Source: Saccharothrix sp. HUAS TT1
GTDB taxonomy: Bacteria > Actinomycetota > Actinomycetes > Mycobacteriales > Pseudonocardiaceae
Direction of reading: 5' to 3'
NCBI RefSeq assembly: GCF_040744945.1
Contig: NZ_CP160453.1
Span: forward strand, 5,828,001 to 5,892,000
DNA: 64,000 nucleotides
Both the position numbers and the translations under genes were made by a program. How positions within the stretch are numbered: the stretch's first letter is position 1; the number at the start of each line of letters is the position of its first letter. Below are positions 8,126 through 17,931 of this stretch, piece by piece. The notes below the pieces were generated by a model, which saw only the letters and a list, made by a program, of their open reading frames with translations, made no database searches and was not told the origin of the DNA.

Positions 8126-9690
8126 GGGTGCGCCTCCAGCAGGTCCGTCGCGGGGTTGTGGTAGTCGTCGGCCTTGGCGATGACGCCGTCGGCGCCGCGG
8201 CCGCCGTCGGCGGGGCGTTTCATCAGGCCGAAGGTGCCGTCGGCGATGGCGGGCAGCAGGCCGTCCTCGGCGATGCGGCGCAGCAGGTCGACGGCGTCGG
8301 CGAGGACCCGGTGGGCGCGGGTGACGATGAGGCCGTCGGGGGCGGGCCGGAAGTCCTCGCGCAGTCCCCCGGCGGCGTCCAGGACGTAGCGGACGTTGGC
8401 CAGGGCGAGGTCGCGGTCGGACAGGAACGGGGTGACGACGGCTTCGGTCATCATGCCGACGAGCAGGATGGACTGGCCGGTGAGCAGGCCGGCGAGGTTG
8501 AAGAACCCGTCGAGCAGGTAGCCGTGGAACACGTCGCCGGTCATGTGCTTGGTGGGGGGCATCCACTTCAGCGGCGCGTCGGGGAACAGTTCGCGGGCCA
8601 GCAGGGCGTGGGCGAGTTCGAGGCGGAACGACTCGGGGACCTTGGGGTCGATCTCGAAGGCGTGGCCGAGGCCCAGCAGGTGGTCGGGCAGGCCGGCTTC
8701 GTGGGCGAAGTGCTCGTTGAGCAGTTGGGAGACGGTGACGGTGTGGGCGGCGTCGACGGCGTCGGCGGTGGTGAGATAGTTGTCCTCGCCGGTGTTGATG
8801 ACGATGCCGGCGCGGGCGTGGACCTGGCGGGAGAACCGCTGGTCGACGAAGGTGCGCACGGGGTTGATGTCGCGGAACAGGATGCCGTACATGGAGTCGT
8901 TGAGCATCATGTCGAGGCGTTGCAGGCCGGCCAGGACGGCGATCTCGGGCATGCACAGCCCGGAGGCGTAGTTGGTCAGCCGCACGTAGCGGCCGACCTC
9001 CTTGGACACCTCGTCCAGGGCGGCGCGCATGATGCGGAAGTTCTCCTGGGTGGCGTAGGTGCCGGCGAAGCCGTGGTGGGTGGCTCCTTCGGGCACGTAG
9101 TCCAGCAGGGACTGGCCGGTGGAGCGGATGACGGCGATGACGTCGGCGCCGGCGCGGGCGGCGTTGCGGGCCTGCACGACGTCCTCGTCGATGTCGCCGG
9201 TGGCGACGATGAGGTAGATCCAGGGTCGTCGGGGCGGGTCGCCGAGCCTGGCGACGAGCTTGTCGCGGTGGGCGCGGTTGCGGTCGACGGTGCGCAGGCC
9301 GCGGGTGACGGCGGCGGTGGCGGCCTTGCGGGCCCGGTCGCGGGCGCGGCCCTCGGGCAGGGTGTAGCGGACGTGGCCGGCGGCGGTGGCCTCGGCGAGG
9401 TCGGTGAGGGTGGGCAGGTCGTGTTCGCGCAGGGCGTGGAAGACGGGCAGGGCGACGCCGTGGTCGAGGCCGCAGTGCTCGCGGACGGTGTCCACGACGC
9501 GGTTGACCCACGGCACGTCGCCGGCGCGGTGGGTGGAGTCGGCACCGGTGATGCCGGCCAGGCGGAGGGTGGCGCGCTCGACGGACACCGTGGTGTGGGC
9601 CTTGGCCAGGGCCACGACCGGCGCGGCGGCGCGGGCGGCGAGGTCGCGTGCCGCGGCGACGACCCGCGGGTCGAGGTCGAGCAGCGCCAT
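8122..9690 (-). CDS. kamD: Lysine 5,6-aminomutase alpha subunit (KamD)
   Basis: The 522-residue TIM-barrel subunit that pairs with KamE. Features include [20 protein letters not shown], the segment [20 protein letters not shown] with [20 protein letters not shown], and [21 protein letters not shown], all as in the clostridial alpha subunit. ATG 9690 has an AAGGAG ribosome site 7 bases upstream. It is coupled to kamE downstream by a GTGA overlap. Confidence 0.95.
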   Translation of the reverse strand: MALLDLDPRVVAAARDLAARAAAPVVALAKAHTTVSVERATLRLAGITGADSTHRAGDVPWVNRVVDTVREHCGLDHGVALPVFHALREHDLPTLTDLAEATAAGHVRYTLPEGRARDRARKAATAAVTRGLRTVDRNRAHRDKLVARLGDPPRRPWIYLIVATGDIDEDVVQARNAARAGADVIAVIRSTGQSLLDYVPEGATHHGFAGTYATQENFRIMRAALDEVSKEVGRYVRLTNYASGLCMPEIAVLAGLQRLDMMLNDSMYGILFRDINPVRTFVDQRFSRQVHARAGIVINTGEDNYLTTADAVDAAHTVTVSQLLNEHFAHEAGLPDHLLGLGHAFEIDPKVPESFRLELAHALLARELFPDAPLKWMPPTKHMTGDVFHGYLLDGFFNLAGLLTGQSILLVGMMTEAVVTPFLSDRDLALANVRYVLDAAGGLREDFRPAPDGLIVTRAHRVLADAVDLLRRIAEDGLLPAIADGTFGLMKRPADGGRGADGVIAKADDYHNPATDLLEAHP

Positions 9691-9708
9691 GGGTCACTCC
9701 TTGTTCTT

Positions 9709-9735
9709 CCCGCCCCCGGCGTGGCCGGGGGCGGG
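9709..9735 (-). terminator. Intercistronic hairpin before kamD
   Basis: A perfect 12-bp stem (CCCGCCCCCGGC and complement) closes a 3-base loop in the 54-bp gap between the amidohydrolase gene and kamD. There is no T-run; it may tune expression or stability of the kamDE-kal part rather than end transcription. Confidence 0.6.
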
Positions 9736-9744
9736 AGGGGCCGG

Positions 9745-11316
9745 TCAGGTGGTGGTGTCGTGGATGGTGCGGCCGCGCAGGACGGTGCGCAGGCAGGTGG
9801 GCGCGGGTCCGGTGAGGGAGGGCAGGGCGGGGACGCGGGAGCGGGGGTCGGTGGACCAGCGCTGCACGCGGGTGTCGGGGGCGGCGACCTCGAGGTCGCC
9901 CGCGTCCCAGACGGCGTAGGTGGCGGGCGCGCCGGGTTGCAGGGTGCCGGTGAGGCCGTCGTCGACGCCGGCGGCGCGCCAGCCGCCGCGGGTGTGGGCG
10001 TTGAACGCGGCGCGCGGGGAGATGCCGGAGCCGTCGGTGCGGTGGTGCACGGCGGCCCTGATCGCGGCCCAGGGGTCGACGGCGGTGACGGGGGCGTCGC
10101 TGCCCAGGGCGAGGATGACGCCGGCGGCGGCGAGGCGGGAGAACGGGTTGAGCGCGGCGCCGCGGGCGGCGCCGAGGCGGCGGGCGTACATGCCGTCGGG
10201 TCCGCCCCACTCGTGGTCGAACAGGGGTTGGACGGAGGCGACGACGCCGTAGGAGGCCAGGGCGGCGGCCTGGTCTGGGGTGACCATCTCCAGGTGTTCG
10301 AGGCGGTGGCGGCGGGCGGCGAGGGCGGGCGCGCCGACGACGGCGGCGGCCCGGTGGAAGCCGTCGACGACGGCGGCGACGGCGGCGTCGCCGATGACGT
10401 GGAACCCGCCTTGCAGACCGGCTTCGGTGCAGGTGACGAGGTGGTGGGCGACGGCGTCGGCGTCGAGGTAGAGGGCGCCGGAGGTGTCGGCGTCGGCGTA
10501 GGGGGCGGTGAGGGCGGCGGTATGGGAGCCCAGGGCGCCGTCGACGAACAGGTCGCCGGCCAGGCCGTGCACGGGCAGGTCGACCGGTTCGGTGGCGCCC
10601 CAGTAGGCGACGACGTCGAGCAGGTCGGTGGCCAGCAGGTCGGCCAGGTCGTCGCGGCCGGAGATGTCGGGTCCGGCGCACTCGTGCACGGAGGCGATGC
10701 CGCGGGAGGCGGCGTGGGCGAGGAACGCGCGTTGCGCGGCGCGGCGCCGGTCGGCGGGCAGGGCGTCCTTGGCGGCGCCGCGGGCGTGGTGGTGGGCGGC
10801 GCGGGTGAGCGGCCCGTCGGGCGACCAGCCGTCGGCGTGGCGGGCGGCGGGCGCGAGGTCGAGCAGGGCGGTGGAGACCAGGGCGGAGTGCACGTCGACG
10901 CGGGAGAGGTAGACGGCGGCGCCGCCGGCGGCGGCGTCGAGTTCGGCGCGGGTGGGCGGCCGGTCGTCGGGCCAGCGGGTCTCGTCCCAGCCGTGGCCCC
11001 AGACCAGGGGTCCCTCGGCGGCGCGCACGGCGTCGAGCAGGTCGGCGGCGCTGCGGCAGCCGGTGAGGTCCAGGCCGGTGAGCTGCAGCCCGGCGGAGGT
11101 GGCGTGCACGTGGGCGTCGACGAAGGCGGGCGCGACGAACGCGCCGTCCAGGTCCACGACCCGCGCGTCGGGGTGCAGGGCGCGGCCGACGGGGTCCTGG
11201 CCCAGCCACACCACGGTGCCGTCGGCGACGGCCATGGCGGTGGCGTCGGGGGAGGTCGGGGAGTGGATGCGCCCGCCCACGAGCAGGAGCGTCGGGCCGC
11301 CGTTCACTGTGGTCAC
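9745..11316 (-). CDS. Amidohydrolase-family protein (YtcJ-like)
   Basis: A 523-residue metal-dependent hydrolase. The metal site pattern is visible: FVDAHVHATSAG near residue 75, HVIGDAAVAAVVDGFHRA, RHRLEHLEMVTPDQ, and LGSDAPVTAVDPWAAIRAAV at the end. These match the YtcJ/LAF3 subgroup of exoenzyme-regulatory-protein-like amidohydrolases, whose substrates are mostly unknown. GTG 11316 overlaps the kdd stop by 4 bases, so it is the second gene of the beta-lysine operon. Such a gene is not part of the known clostridial pathway; it may remove an N-acyl group or hydrolyse a lactam, which is inference. Confidence 0.8.
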   Translation of the reverse strand: MTTVNGGPTLLLVGGRIHSPTSPDATAMAVADGTVVWLGQDPVGRALHPDARVVDLDGAFVAPAFVDAHVHATSAGLQLTGLDLTGCRSAADLLDAVRAAEGPLVWGHGWDETRWPDDRPPTRAELDAAAGGAAVYLSRVDVHSALVSTALLDLAPAARHADGWSPDGPLTRAAHHHARGAAKDALPADRRRAAQRAFLAHAASRGIASVHECAGPDISGRDDLADLLATDLLDVVAYWGATEPVDLPVHGLAGDLFVDGALGSHTAALTAPYADADTSGALYLDADAVAHHLVTCTEAGLQGGFHVIGDAAVAAVVDGFHRAAAVVGAPALAARRHRLEHLEMVTPDQAAALASYGVVASVQPLFDHEWGGPDGMYARRLGAARGAALNPFSRLAAAGVILALGSDAPVTAVDPWAAIRAAVHHRTDGSGISPRAAFNAHTRGGWRAAGVDDGLTGTLQPGAPATYAVWDAGDLEVAAPDTRVQRWSTDPRSRVPALPSLTGPAPTCLRTVLRGRTIHDTTT

Positions 11317-12329
11317 GCCCGGTGAGTCTGCCGGTGCTCGAACAGGGCCCGCACGGCAGGTTCGGCGCGCAGCAGGTCCAGGGCGAACGCGGCGTGGCCG
11401 GGCACGTAGCCGTTGCCGACGATCATCTCGACGTCGGCGGCCAGGCCCTCGGCGCCCAGCGCGGCGGCGGGGAAGGAGGTGGCCATGGAGAAGAACACGA
11501 CGACGCCGCCGTCGGCGGTGGCCAGGATCGCGCCGTGCTCGCAGCCGGGCACGTCCACGCACACCACGGTCACGTCGGCCCGTCCCCCGACGGCGCGGGA
11601 GACGGCGACGGGGTCGCGGGCGTCGGCGACGACGACGGTGTCGGCCAGGCCGGTGCCGCGCACGGCGGCGGCTTCGGCGTCGGTGGGGACCAGGGCGGTC
11701 AGGTGGGACGCGCCGGCGCGGCGGGCGGCGGCCAGCGACAGCGACCCGGACTTGCCGCCGCCGCCCAGGACCAGGACCGACGGGGCGGTGCGGCGGCGCA
11801 CGACGCGGTCGGTGAGGGCGGGCGCGCCGCACACGTCCAGGACGGACAGGGCCAGTTCCTCGGGCAGGTCGTCGGGCAGCACGGCGGCGATGGAGCGGCC
11901 GAACAGCACGGCGGTGCCCTCGCAGGGGACCTGTTCGCCCGTGCCGTCCCAGCGGGCCAGGCCGTCGGTGAGGCGCAGCGGGGTGAGGGTGAGCGAGACC
12001 AGGGTGGCGATCCGGTCGCCGACGCGCAGCCCGAGGGGCGAGTCGGGGCCGACGGCGCGCACGGAGCCCAGCAGCATGCCGCCGGAGCCGGTGACGGGGT
12101 TCTGCATCTTGCCGCGGTCGGCGACGATGTCGAGCACGGCCTGCCGGACGCCGTCGACGCCGTGCCGCTCGCGCAGCTGCCGGTAGGAGGCGGCGTCGAG
12201 GTTGAGGCGGTCGACGTCGACCAGGACCTCGTCGGGCCCGCACACGGGGGTGGCGTCCAGTCGCCGGGCCTGCTGCGGCAGCACCCCGACGGGTTCCAGG
12301 ACGCGGTGCAGACCGTACGGCGAAGTCAT
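11313..12329 (-). CDS. kdd: L-erythro-3,5-diaminohexanoate dehydrogenase (Kdd)
   Basis: A 338-residue dehydrogenase that oxidises 3,5-diaminohexanoate to 3-keto-5-aminohexanoate with NAD. It opens SPYGLHRVLEPVGVLPQQAR, has SLTLTPLRL, and a nucleotide-binding VLVLGGGGKSGSLSLAAARR. It also has CVDVPGCEHGAIL and a C-terminal VGNGYVPGHA, as in bacterial Kdd. It is the first gene of the operon, preceded by an untranslated region with a perfect CTTCACGTGAAG palindrome. Confidence 0.93.
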   Translation of the reverse strand: MTSPYGLHRVLEPVGVLPQQARRLDATPVCGPDEVLVDVDRLNLDAASYRQLRERHGVDGVRQAVLDIVADRGKMQNPVTGSGGMLLGSVRAVGPDSPLGLRVGDRIATLVSLTLTPLRLTDGLARWDGTGEQVPCEGTAVLFGRSIAAVLPDDLPEELALSVLDVCGAPALTDRVVRRRTAPSVLVLGGGGKSGSLSLAAARRAGASHLTALVPTDAEAAAVRGTGLADTVVVADARDPVAVSRAVGGRADVTVVCVDVPGCEHGAILATADGGVVVFFSMATSFPAAALGAEGLAADVEMIVGNGYVPGHAAFALDLLRAEPAVRALFEHRQTHRA

Positions 12330-12366
12330 GGAAATCCTTCGGTCGACAGGGCCGGGACGCGGATAT

Positions 12367-12378
12367 CTTCACGTGAAG
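12367..12378. promoter_or_regulatory. Palindromic operator candidate upstream of kdd
   Basis: CTTCACGTGAAG is a perfect 12-bp palindrome 38 bp upstream of the kdd start, in a short AT-richer stretch (GGATAT just before it). It is well placed to control the kdd-amidohydrolase-kamDE-kal operon. No regulator gene is adjacent. Confidence 0.5.
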
Positions 12379-12483
12379 TGGCGAGATTCCGCAAGGGCGC
12401 ACGGTCCGGGTGGCCGAAGGCAGGACTTTCGACAGCGACGGATCAGCCGGGGGCGGGTGGTCTGGGCGGGTGGTCCGGGTGTG

Positions 12484-12520
12484 TCGCCGCCGTGCGCAGC
12501 CCCTCGGTGCGCACGGCGGC
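12484..12520 (-). terminator. Terminator after tctA
   Basis: A perfect 14-bp stem (CGCCGCCGTGCGCA and complement) closes a 9-base loop 5 bases after the tctA stop codon. Confidence 0.8.
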
Positions 12521-12525
12521 GGACG

Positions 12526-14028
12526 TCACGGGTCCGGTGCCACTGTGGCGCGGCGGCGCCGCACCCGCAGCGTGACGGCGGCGACCAGCGCGAGCGCCAG
12601 CACCGCGTAGGCGACCGCGGCGAACGGGCTGGCGACCAGCGACGCCGGGTCCCCCTCCCCGATCTGCAGGGTGCGCCGCACCTGCTCCTCCGCCATCGGA
12701 CCCAGGACCAGCCCGACGACCAGCGGCGCCACCGGGTAGCCGTGGCGGCGCATGAAGAACCCGACCAGCCCGACGACCAGCAGCACCACCAGGTCGTCCA
12801 CCACGAAGTTCACCGCGTAGGTGCCCAGCGCCGCGAACAGCAGGATCCCCGCGTACAGGTAGGGCCGCGGGATGCGCAGCACCTTCACCCACAGCCGCGC
12901 CAGCGGCAGGTTCAGCACCAGCAGCATCACGTTGCCGATGTACAGCGACGCGATCAGCGCCCACACCATGGCCGCGTCGTCGGTGAACAGCAGCGGACCC
13001 GGCTGGATGCCGTAGCTCTGGAACGCGGCCACGATCACCGCCGCGGTCGCCGTCGTCGGCAACCCCAGCGTCAGCAGCGGCACCAGCACCCCGGCCGCGG
13101 CCGCGTTGTTGGCCGCCTCCGGACCGGCCACGCCCTCGATCGCGCCCTTCCCGAACTCCTCGGGCCGCCGGGACAGCTTCTTCTCCGCCGCGTAGGACAG
13201 GAACGTCGACACGTCGGCCCCGCCGGCGGGGATGGTGCCGATCGGGAACCCGATCGCCGTGCCGCGCAGCCACGGCTTCCACGACCGCCGCCAGAACTCG
13301 CCGGTCATCCACCTGCCGTCCACCGGCGCCACCCGCACCGGGCCGTGCCGCATCCGCGACGCCACGTGCAGCGCCTCGCCCACGGCGAACACCCCGACCG
13401 CGACCACCACCACGTCCACCCCGTCCGACAGCGTCGGCACGCCCAGGGTGAACCGCTGCTGCCCGGTCAGCGTGTCGGCGCCGACCAACCCGACGAACAG
13501 GCCCAGGCCCAGCGACGCCAACCCCCGCACCGGGGACGCGCCCAGCAGCGCGGCCACGGTCGTGAACGCCACCACCATCAGCGCCACGTAGTCCGCCGGG
13601 CCCAGCGTCACCGCCAGCCCGGCGATCGTCGGCGCCAGCGCGGTGAGCAGGATCGTGGCGATGGTGCCCGCCACGAACGACCCGATCGCCGCCGTCGCCA
13701 GCGCCGCCGCGCCACGCCCGGCGCGGGCCATCCGGTTGCCCTCCAGCGCCGTGACCACCGACGACGACTCGCCGGGTGTGTTGAGCAGGATCGACGTGGT
13801 CGACCCGCCGTACATGCCGCCGTAGTAGATGCCCGCGAAGATGATCAACGCGGCGGTGGGCGGCAGCGAGTAGGTCAGCGGCAGCAGCAGCGCCACCGTC
13901 ATCGCCGGGCCGATGCCCGGCAGCACGCCCACGGCGGTGCCGAGGGTGACGCCCAGCAGGGCGTAGAGCAGGTACTCGGGCTGCACGGCGGTCGCGAAGC
14001 CCTCCAGCAGGGCGGTGAGGCTACCCAT
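12526..14028 (-). CDS. tctA: Tripartite tricarboxylate transporter, large permease TctA
   Basis: A 500-residue membrane protein with about 11-12 hydrophobic segments. The signature [20 protein letters not shown] and [21 protein letters not shown] near the N-terminus is typical of TctA. It imports tricarboxylates or other carboxylates with TctB and TctC. The start overlaps the end of tctB by 8 bases. Confidence 0.95.
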   Translation of the reverse strand: MGSLTALLEGFATAVQPEYLLYALLGVTLGTAVGVLPGIGPAMTVALLLPLTYSLPPTAALIIFAGIYYGGMYGGSTTSILLNTPGESSSVVTALEGNRMARAGRGAAALATAAIGSFVAGTIATILLTALAPTIAGLAVTLGPADYVALMVVAFTTVAALLGASPVRGLASLGLGLFVGLVGADTLTGQQRFTLGVPTLSDGVDVVVVAVGVFAVGEALHVASRMRHGPVRVAPVDGRWMTGEFWRRSWKPWLRGTAIGFPIGTIPAGGADVSTFLSYAAEKKLSRRPEEFGKGAIEGVAGPEAANNAAAAGVLVPLLTLGLPTTATAAVIVAAFQSYGIQPGPLLFTDDAAMVWALIASLYIGNVMLLVLNLPLARLWVKVLRIPRPYLYAGILLFAALGTYAVNFVVDDLVVLLVVGLVGFFMRRHGYPVAPLVVGLVLGPMAEEQVRRTLQIGEGDPASLVASPFAAVAYAVLALALVAAVTLRVRRRRATVAPDP

Positions 14029-14563
14029 CGAGCAACGGCACCCCCTCGAACACGCCCGCCGGCAGCGACAGGCCCAACCCGGACGCGAACACCGCCTGCG
14101 CCACCAGCGCCAGCACCACCGCGACGCCCAGCGCCTTCCACCACACCGCGCCCAACGTCCACGCCGCGCCGGCGAACAGCACCACCGCGGCGGGCGGCCA
14201 GCCCACCGGGTCGATCAGCACCAGGTGCGCCACCAGCACCGCGACCAGCTTCGCCACCGTCGGCCAGTCGGTGCGCACCCCGGTGTCGACGTCCTCGGAG
14301 TCCTCCACCGCGCCCAGCCGGCCGCGGGCGGTGGCCACGATCGCGGCCACGCCCGTCACGATCAGCAACGCGCCCACCGCGTACGGGAACGCGCGGGGCC
14401 CGAGCGCCCCCAGCGGCCCGCGGGCGCCGATGGTGGTGGCGTCGACCAGGGTGAACACGCCCAGCGCCACGACCAGGCCCGCGAAGACGCACTCCTCGAC
14501 CTTCGCCGACCCCGACCCGGGTGTGGGTGTCGGGGCCGGGTCCGTTCCGGCCGGGACGGTCAC
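14021..14563 (-). CDS. tctB: Tripartite tricarboxylate transporter, small permease TctB
   Basis: A 180-residue protein with four predicted hydrophobic segments after a proline-rich N-terminus. The pattern [18 protein letters not shown] and the short, weakly conserved sequence fit TctB. It lies between tctC and tctA and overlaps both, which is the strongest evidence. GTG 14563 overlaps the tctC stop (GTGA). Confidence 0.85.
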   Translation of the reverse strand: MTVPAGTDPAPTPTPGSGSAKVEECVFAGLVVALGVFTLVDATTIGARGPLGALGPRAFPYAVGALLIVTGVAAIVATARGRLGAVEDSEDVDTGVRTDWPTVAKLVAVLVAHLVLIDPVGWPPAAVVLFAGAAWTLGAVWWKALGVAVVLALVAQAVFASGLGLSLPAGVFEGVPLLDG

Positions 14564-15534
14564 GGCACCAGGCCGATCTCCTGCAGCACCGGCTTGATCC
14601 GGCCGATCTCCACGGTCAGGAACGTGGAGAACTCGTGCCCGGTCTGGAACGTGTCGGTCCAGCCCTTCTTCTTCAGCTCCTCCTGCCACTGCGGGCTGGC
14701 GTGCATGTCGGTGACCAGCTTCACCAGCCGGTCCTTCGCCGCCACCGGGATCGACCCCGGCGCCACCACCCCGCGCCAGTTGATCAGCTCCACCCCGGTG
14801 CCCAGGCTCGTGAACGTCGGCGCCTTCAACTCCGGGTGCTCCTCCGGCCCCGACGTGCCCAGCGCCCGCAGCTTGCCCGCCTTGATCTGCTCCAGGTACT
14901 CGCCGACCCCGGAGATCCCCGCGTCGACCTTCCCGCCCAGCAGCGCCGCCAACGACTCGCCGCCCCCGGAGTAGGCCACGTAGTTCAGCTTCGCCGGGTC
15001 GATGCCCTTCGCCCGCAGCAGCATCCCCGCCAGGACGTGGTCCGTCCCGCCGGAGGACCCGCCGGTGATCGTCACCCCCTGGCCCTTCTCCTCCACCGCC
15101 GCCAGCAGCTGCTCGATCGTCTGGTAGGGCGAGTCGGCGGGCACCACGACCACCTCGTCCTCCGCGGTCAACCGCGCGATCGGCGTCGTGTCCTCCAACC
15201 GCTTGTCCACCCCGTTGGTCTCCACCGCGCCCACCATCACCAGCCCGGTGACCATCAGGTAGCTCTCCGAGCGCTCGTTGGCCAACTTCTGCAGCCCGAC
15301 CGTCCCCCCGGCCCCGCCCACGTTGCTGACCTGCACCGAGTCCGCCAGCCCCGCGCCGCCGATCGCCGCCTGCATCGCCCGCGCCGTCTGGTCCCAGCCA
15401 CCGCCCGGGTCCGCCGGCGCCATGATCTCCAACCGGCCCACGTCACCGGCCGCGCCGCCGGCGCCGCCACAGCCCGCGAGCACCAGGCCCGCGGCGGCCA
15501 CCACCGCGAGAAGTCGGGTGCGCTGTCCTGCCAT
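14560..15534 (-). CDS. tctC: Tripartite tricarboxylate transporter, substrate-binding lipoprotein TctC
   Basis: A 324-residue extracytoplasmic binding protein. The N-terminal signal ends in a lipobox LAGC (Cys22). The two-lobed Bug/TctC fold is seen in IMAPADPGGGWDQTARAMQ, the VSNVGGAGGTVGLQKLAN loop, TGGSSGGTDHVLAGML and INWRGVVAPGSIP. It captures a carboxylate ligand for TctA/TctB. It is the first gene of tctCBA and is divergent from the sensor kinase gene, so the two-component system is the likely regulator. Confidence 0.95.
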   Translation of the reverse strand: MAGQRTRLLAVVAAAGLVLAGCGGAGGAAGDVGRLEIMAPADPGGGWDQTARAMQAAIGGAGLADSVQVSNVGGAGGTVGLQKLANERSESYLMVTGLVMVGAVETNGVDKRLEDTTPIARLTAEDEVVVVPADSPYQTIEQLLAAVEEKGQGVTITGGSSGGTDHVLAGMLLRAKGIDPAKLNYVAYSGGGESLAALLGGKVDAGISGVGEYLEQIKAGKLRALGTSGPEEHPELKAPTFTSLGTGVELINWRGVVAPGSIPVAAKDRLVKLVTDMHASPQWQEELKKKGWTDTFQTGHEFSTFLTVEIGRIKPVLQEIGLVP

Positions 15535-15620
15535 CGCCGTTCCTCCACCTTCACCACCGCGACGCCGTCGCCCCGGTGGCCGGGAACGCTAGGAGCACCC
15601 GCCCCCCACCAGGGGGCAAA

Positions 15621-15653
15621 GGTCGTAAGGGCCGTATTGGTCGTTTAGGTCGT
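15621..15653. repeat. Four 9-bp direct repeats between tctC and the sensor kinase
   Basis: GGYCGT occurs at 15621, 15630, 15639 and 15648 with exact 9-base spacing (GGTCGTaag, GGCCGTatt, GGTCGTtta, GGTCGT). The spacers are AT-rich in otherwise GC-rich DNA. The array lies 87 bp upstream of tctC and 28-60 bp upstream of the kinase gene. It is a good candidate binding site for the response regulator encoded at 17258. Confidence 0.6.
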
Positions 15654-15680
15654 GGCCCGGCTCACACACCGTGGGCCAGA

Positions 15681-17261
15681 ATGCCCGACATGCGCCGCCG
15701 CTCGGTCCCCCTCGGTGTCACCCTGCTCGTCCTGCAGGTGCTCATCGTGCTCGCCACCACCTGCGCGGCCGGCCTCCTCGCCGCCAAGCTCCAGAGCGAC
15801 CGCATCCGCGAGGCCTACAAGGACCGCATGCTCTCCGTCGCCGAGAGCGTCGCCCGCCTGCCCACCGTCATCGACGCCTTCACCTCCCCCGCCCCCGCCG
15901 ACACCATCCAGCCCCTCGCCGAACTGCTCCGCAAAGCCTCCGGCGTCACCTACGTCGTCGTCACCGACCTCCACGGCGTCCGCTACGCCCACCCCGACCC
16001 CGCCCGCATCGGCGAGAAGGTCTCCACCGACCCCACCACCGCCCTGTCCGGCCGCGTCTTCGTCGGCACCGAGACCGGCACCCTCGGCACCTCCCTGCGC
16101 GCCAAGGTCCCCATCCGCGCCACCACCGGCGACATCATCGGCATGGCCTCCGTCGGCATCCTCGAAAGCGCCCTCGCCGCCGACCTCGCCGAAGACCTCC
16201 CCGAACTCATCGGCTGGCTCGCCGCCGCCGCCCTCGTCGGCGTCCTCGGCGCCACCCTCGTCACCCACCTGGTCCGCAAGCGCACCTTCCGCCTCGAACC
16301 CGACGAGATCGCCCACCTCCTCGAAACCCGCGACGCCATGCTCCACGGCATCCGCGAAGGCGTCGTCGCCGTCGACCAGCACGAACGCCTCGTCCTGGTC
16401 AACGACGAGGCGCTGCGCCTGCTCGACCTCACCGACGACCCCACCGGCAAACCCGCCGCCCACGTCCTGGAGGACGGCGGCCTGCTCGACCTCGCCCGCA
16501 CCCACGACGACGTCGCCGACCGCCTCGTCCTGGCCGGCGAACGCGTCCTGGTCGCCAACCGCATGACCGCCAAGACCCACGGCCGCCCCGTCGGCGTCGT
16601 CCTCACCCTCCGCGACCGCACCGAACTCCACGACGCCCTGCGCGCCCTCGACGGCCAGCGCACCGTCACCGAAGTCCTCCGCGCCCAGGCCCACGAGTTC
16701 ACCAACCACCTCCACGTCATCAGCGGCCTGGTCGAACTCGACCGCCGCGACGACGCCGTCGCCTACATCGAACGCGTCGGCGGCGCGGGCTCCCCCACCT
16801 CCGACATCATCGGCGGCGCCATGACCGACCCCGCCCTCGCCGCGCTCCTGCTGGCCAAGTCCTCCACCGCCCACGAACGCGGCGTCGCCCTGCGCCTGGA
16901 CCCCGCCACCACCATCGACACCCGCACCGGCGACGACGCCCTCACCGTCCTGGGCAACCTCGTGGACAACGCCGTCGACGCCGTCGACCCCGGCGGCACC
17001 GTCCGCGTCCTCGTCCGCTCCGACACCACCGGCGTCCGCCTCGTCGTCGACGACGACGGACCCGGCGTCGAACCCGCCCAACGCGGACGCGTCTTCACCC
17101 TCGGCGTCAGCACCAAAGCACCCGAAGGCGCCCACGGCCGCGGCATCGGCCTCGCCCTCGTCTCCCGCGTCGTCACCCGCCGCAGCGGCCGGGTCCGCGT
17201 CACCCACTCCGAACTCGGCGGCGCCTCCTTCGACGTCTGGCTCCCGGAGGCCGCCCGATGA
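15681..17261 (+). CDS. CitA/DcuS-type sensor histidine kinase
   Basis: A 526-residue membrane kinase. One hydrophobic segment lies at about 11-33 and a second at 174-198. Between them is a sensor PAS domain with the carboxylate-sensor-like stretch VRYAHPDPARIGEK...ALSGRVFVG. A cytoplasmic PAS domain follows. The phospho-acceptor region reads AQAHEFTNHLHVISGLVEL, with the N-box NLVDNAVDAV and G-boxes DDGPGVEP and GRGIGLALVSRV. ATG 15681 or 15690 may be used. It overlaps the response regulator gene (ATGA) and probably senses the carboxylate carried by TctABC. Confidence 0.93.
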   Translation: MPDMRRRSVPLGVTLLVLQVLIVLATTCAAGLLAAKLQSDRIREAYKDRMLSVAESVARLPTVIDAFTSPAPADTIQPLAELLRKASGVTYVVVTDLHGVRYAHPDPARIGEKVSTDPTTALSGRVFVGTETGTLGTSLRAKVPIRATTGDIIGMASVGILESALAADLAEDLPELIGWLAAAALVGVLGATLVTHLVRKRTFRLEPDEIAHLLETRDAMLHGIREGVVAVDQHERLVLVNDEALRLLDLTDDPTGKPAAHVLEDGGLLDLARTHDDVADRLVLAGERVLVANRMTAKTHGRPVGVVLTLRDRTELHDALRALDGQRTVTEVLRAQAHEFTNHLHVISGLVELDRRDDAVAYIERVGGAGSPTSDIIGGAMTDPALAALLLAKSSTAHERGVALRLDPATTIDTRTGDDALTVLGNLVDNAVDAVDPGGTVRVLVRSDTTGVRLVVDDDGPGVEPAQRGRVFTLGVSTKAPEGAHGRGIGLALVSRVVTRRSGRVRVTHSELGGASFDVWLPEAAR

Positions 17262-17926
17262 CCGTCCGCACCCTCGTCGTCGACGACGACTTCGCCGTCG
17301 CCGCCGTCCACCGCGGCTTCCTCGACACCCTGCCCGACTTCACCGTCGTCGGCGAAGCCCACGGCGGCGGCGAAGCCCTGCGCGCCGTCGACACCCTGCG
17401 CCCCGACCTCGTCCTGCTCGACATCCACCTGCCCGACATCCCCGGCCTCGAAGTCCTCGCCCGCCTGCGCGCCCGCCCCGGACCACCCGTCGACGTCATC
17501 GCCGTCACCGCCGCCCGCGAACGCGAGACCGTCCGCCAGGCCATGTCCCGCGGCGTCGACCACTACCTCGTCAAACCCTTCACCCGCACCGCGTTCCTCG
17601 ACCGCATGCGCGAATACCTCGCCCGCCGCACCGAGGTCCAACGCCTCGGCCCCTGGCTCGACCAGGACGAAGTCGACCAGCTCCTGCAACACCGACCCCG
17701 CCTCGCCCTGCCCAAGGGCCTGTCCCCCGTCACCCTCAAACTCGTCGTCGACGCCCTGCGCACCACCGACCACGACCTGTCCGCCCAGGAGGTCGGCGAC
17801 CGCGCCGGCCTCTCCCGCGTCAGCGCCCGCCGCTACCTCGAACACCTCGTCACCACCGGCAAGGCCGAGGTCCAACCCCGCTACGGCATGGCCAACCGAC
17901 CCGCCCACGGCTACCGCCTCACCTGA
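17258..17926 (+). CDS. CitB/DcuR-type response regulator
   Basis: A 222-residue regulator. The receiver domain is at 4-122 with acidic pocket VVDDD, phospho-acceptor LLDIHLPD and conserved lysine YLVKPF. The C-terminal helix-turn-helix (LSAQEVGDRAGLSRVSARRY) matches the CitT/DcuR group that partners CitA-like kinases. It is co-transcribed with the kinase. The four 9-bp repeats before tctC are its likely targets. Confidence 0.94.
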   Translation: MTVRTLVVDDDFAVAAVHRGFLDTLPDFTVVGEAHGGGEALRAVDTLRPDLVLLDIHLPDIPGLEVLARLRARPGPPVDVIAVTAARERETVRQAMSRGVDHYLVKPFTRTAFLDRMREYLARRTEVQRLGPWLDQDEVDQLLQHRPRLALPKGLSPVTLKLVVDALRTTDHDLSAQEVGDRAGLSRVSARRYLEHLVTTGKAEVQPRYGMANRPAHGYRLT

Positions 17927-17931
17927 CCACA

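Noticed and set aside
7382..11209. One minus-strand frame of 1,275 codons
   Set aside because: The arginine/proline-rich stretch above 8,125 is an out-of-frame reading of kamD and the amidohydrolase gene. Only the last 247 codons are kamE.
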